Of a stretch of 64,000 bases of DNA, positions 63,453-64,000 are shown in pieces. The stretch comes from Lucinisca nassula (lineage: Eukaryota > Mollusca > Bivalvia > Lucinida > Lucinidae), in the NCBI GenBank assembly GCA_963580285.1, contig OY757017.1, forward strand, positions 13,714,538 to 13,778,537, given 5' to 3'. A model generated the notes under the pieces. The model did no database searches. It worked only from the letters and a program-made list of their open reading frames with translations, and was not told the origin of the DNA. Numbering within the stretch: position 1 is the stretch's first letter; every line of letters starts with the position of its first letter. Both the position numbers and the translations under genes were made by a program.

Positions 63453-64000
63453 CACTGATGGCGGAATCAGAAAACTACAACAACATGAAGACGGGAGCAT
63501 TAGTACACTAGAATCCAACCCTTCTACTAAAATGTTGTTTCTACGCCAATGGCGAAAGGTATATTCGGTTACAGCAACTGGTGATGGGTCATATGGATCC
63601 TTCACCGACCTACAAACAGAATTGAGAGCCGGACATAGAATAAAAATTCTGACAGGAGATGGACTGAGTGCCAAAGCTGATACAATAGTTGAACTTCCGG
63701 GCCAGAATCGTATACTAGCGATCATTGTAGATGAATTCATGCAAGCTAACGGTACGTTTGTGAAGCAGAATGGAGGATACAGGAAATTGTGGCGGGAAAT
63801 TGACACAACAGGCACCGAGAGGAGAGTTTTGTTCGACATTGACAATAATTTTATATCGGAAGAAACTCTAAACTTTGATGTCGATTGGTTCGTTGACTCG
63901 GATAACTGGTTCCCGTCTCACGTTTCTCATACTGGAGGAGGTGATACAGCACTTCTTATACAGGCCGTGAGAGGAGGGTCAAGGGTGAGACTGCAGTACC
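63453..64000 (+). CDS. Second exon of the same gene, cut by window edge
   Basis: From 63454 one frame is open for 182 codons to the end. It reads DGGIRKLQQHEDGSISTL, RQWRKVYSVTATGDGSYGSF, TDLQTELRAGHRIKILTG, NRILAIIVDEFMQ and TLNFDVDWFVDSDNWFPSHV. The W-x-V-Y-x(n)-GS-x(3)-L-x(4)-R-x-G pattern parallels WAVAIAYNSTQN...LLPFYRGADVN of the preceding exon, so I read it as a second copy of the same domain. Opposite-strand frame 63438-63845 is a shadow. Confidence 0.72.

Noticed and set aside
63438..63845. 135-codon minus-strand ORF
   Set aside because: Antisense shadow of the plus-strand exon, which has domain-like content and proper splice borders.

Overview
The window looks like nuclear DNA of a bivalve-type mollusc. 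This is inferred from the AT-rich sequence, tRNA-headed SINEs, tandem-repeat-bearing transposons ending in GACGGACGGACAGAC-type runs, foldback MITEs, Penelope-like and CR1/L2-like retroelement remains, and one intron-containing secreted-protein gene at the right edge. The species cannot be named from sequence alone. There is no operon structure and no functional rRNA or tRNA gene. Apart from the last 1.5 kb, almost everything recognisable is mobile or tandemly repeated DNA. The long ORFs in the left 5.2 kb are by-products of a satellite repeat, not genes.

Layout. 1-5277: a 118-bp satellite that switches orientation at about 770 and ends in a second foldback. 5.3-18.3 kb: SINEs, hairpin repeats and MITEs, often nested, plus one tandem-repeat element (13.3-14.6 kb). 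18.4-21.9 kb: a 316/438-bp tandem-repeat element split by a MITE. 22-29.5 kb: SINEs, MITEs and two 5'-truncated LINEs. 29.8-32.5 kb: a MITE holding a 165-bp tandem-repeat element. 33-36 kb: mostly unique DNA. 36.5-38.7 kb: a decayed Penelope-like element, with 3'-end fragments of the same family at 42, 43, 45, 55, 58 and 59 kb. 44.3-44.6 kb: a small insertion carrying a complete hammerhead ribozyme core. 46.8-48.1 kb: repeats with RFX/X-box palindromes. 49-52.5 kb: a Tc1 remnant, a 134-bp tandem repeat and a stack of SINEs inside a SINE. 59.6-62.1 kb: interleaved inverted repeats with a tandem-repeat element inserted. 62.5-64 kb: two exons of an unrecognised secreted, mucin-like gene.

The most interesting signals are four. 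(1) The hammerhead ribozyme sits in a 259-bp unit followed by a 60-bp partial second copy. (2) About 30 copies of one palindromic core occur in the middle of MITEs that have different ends, including a pogo-like family with TA target duplications. (3) A second hairpin family changes both arms together between copies. (4) A SINE and a LINE in the window share the same 3' tail, which suggests a parasite and partner pair.
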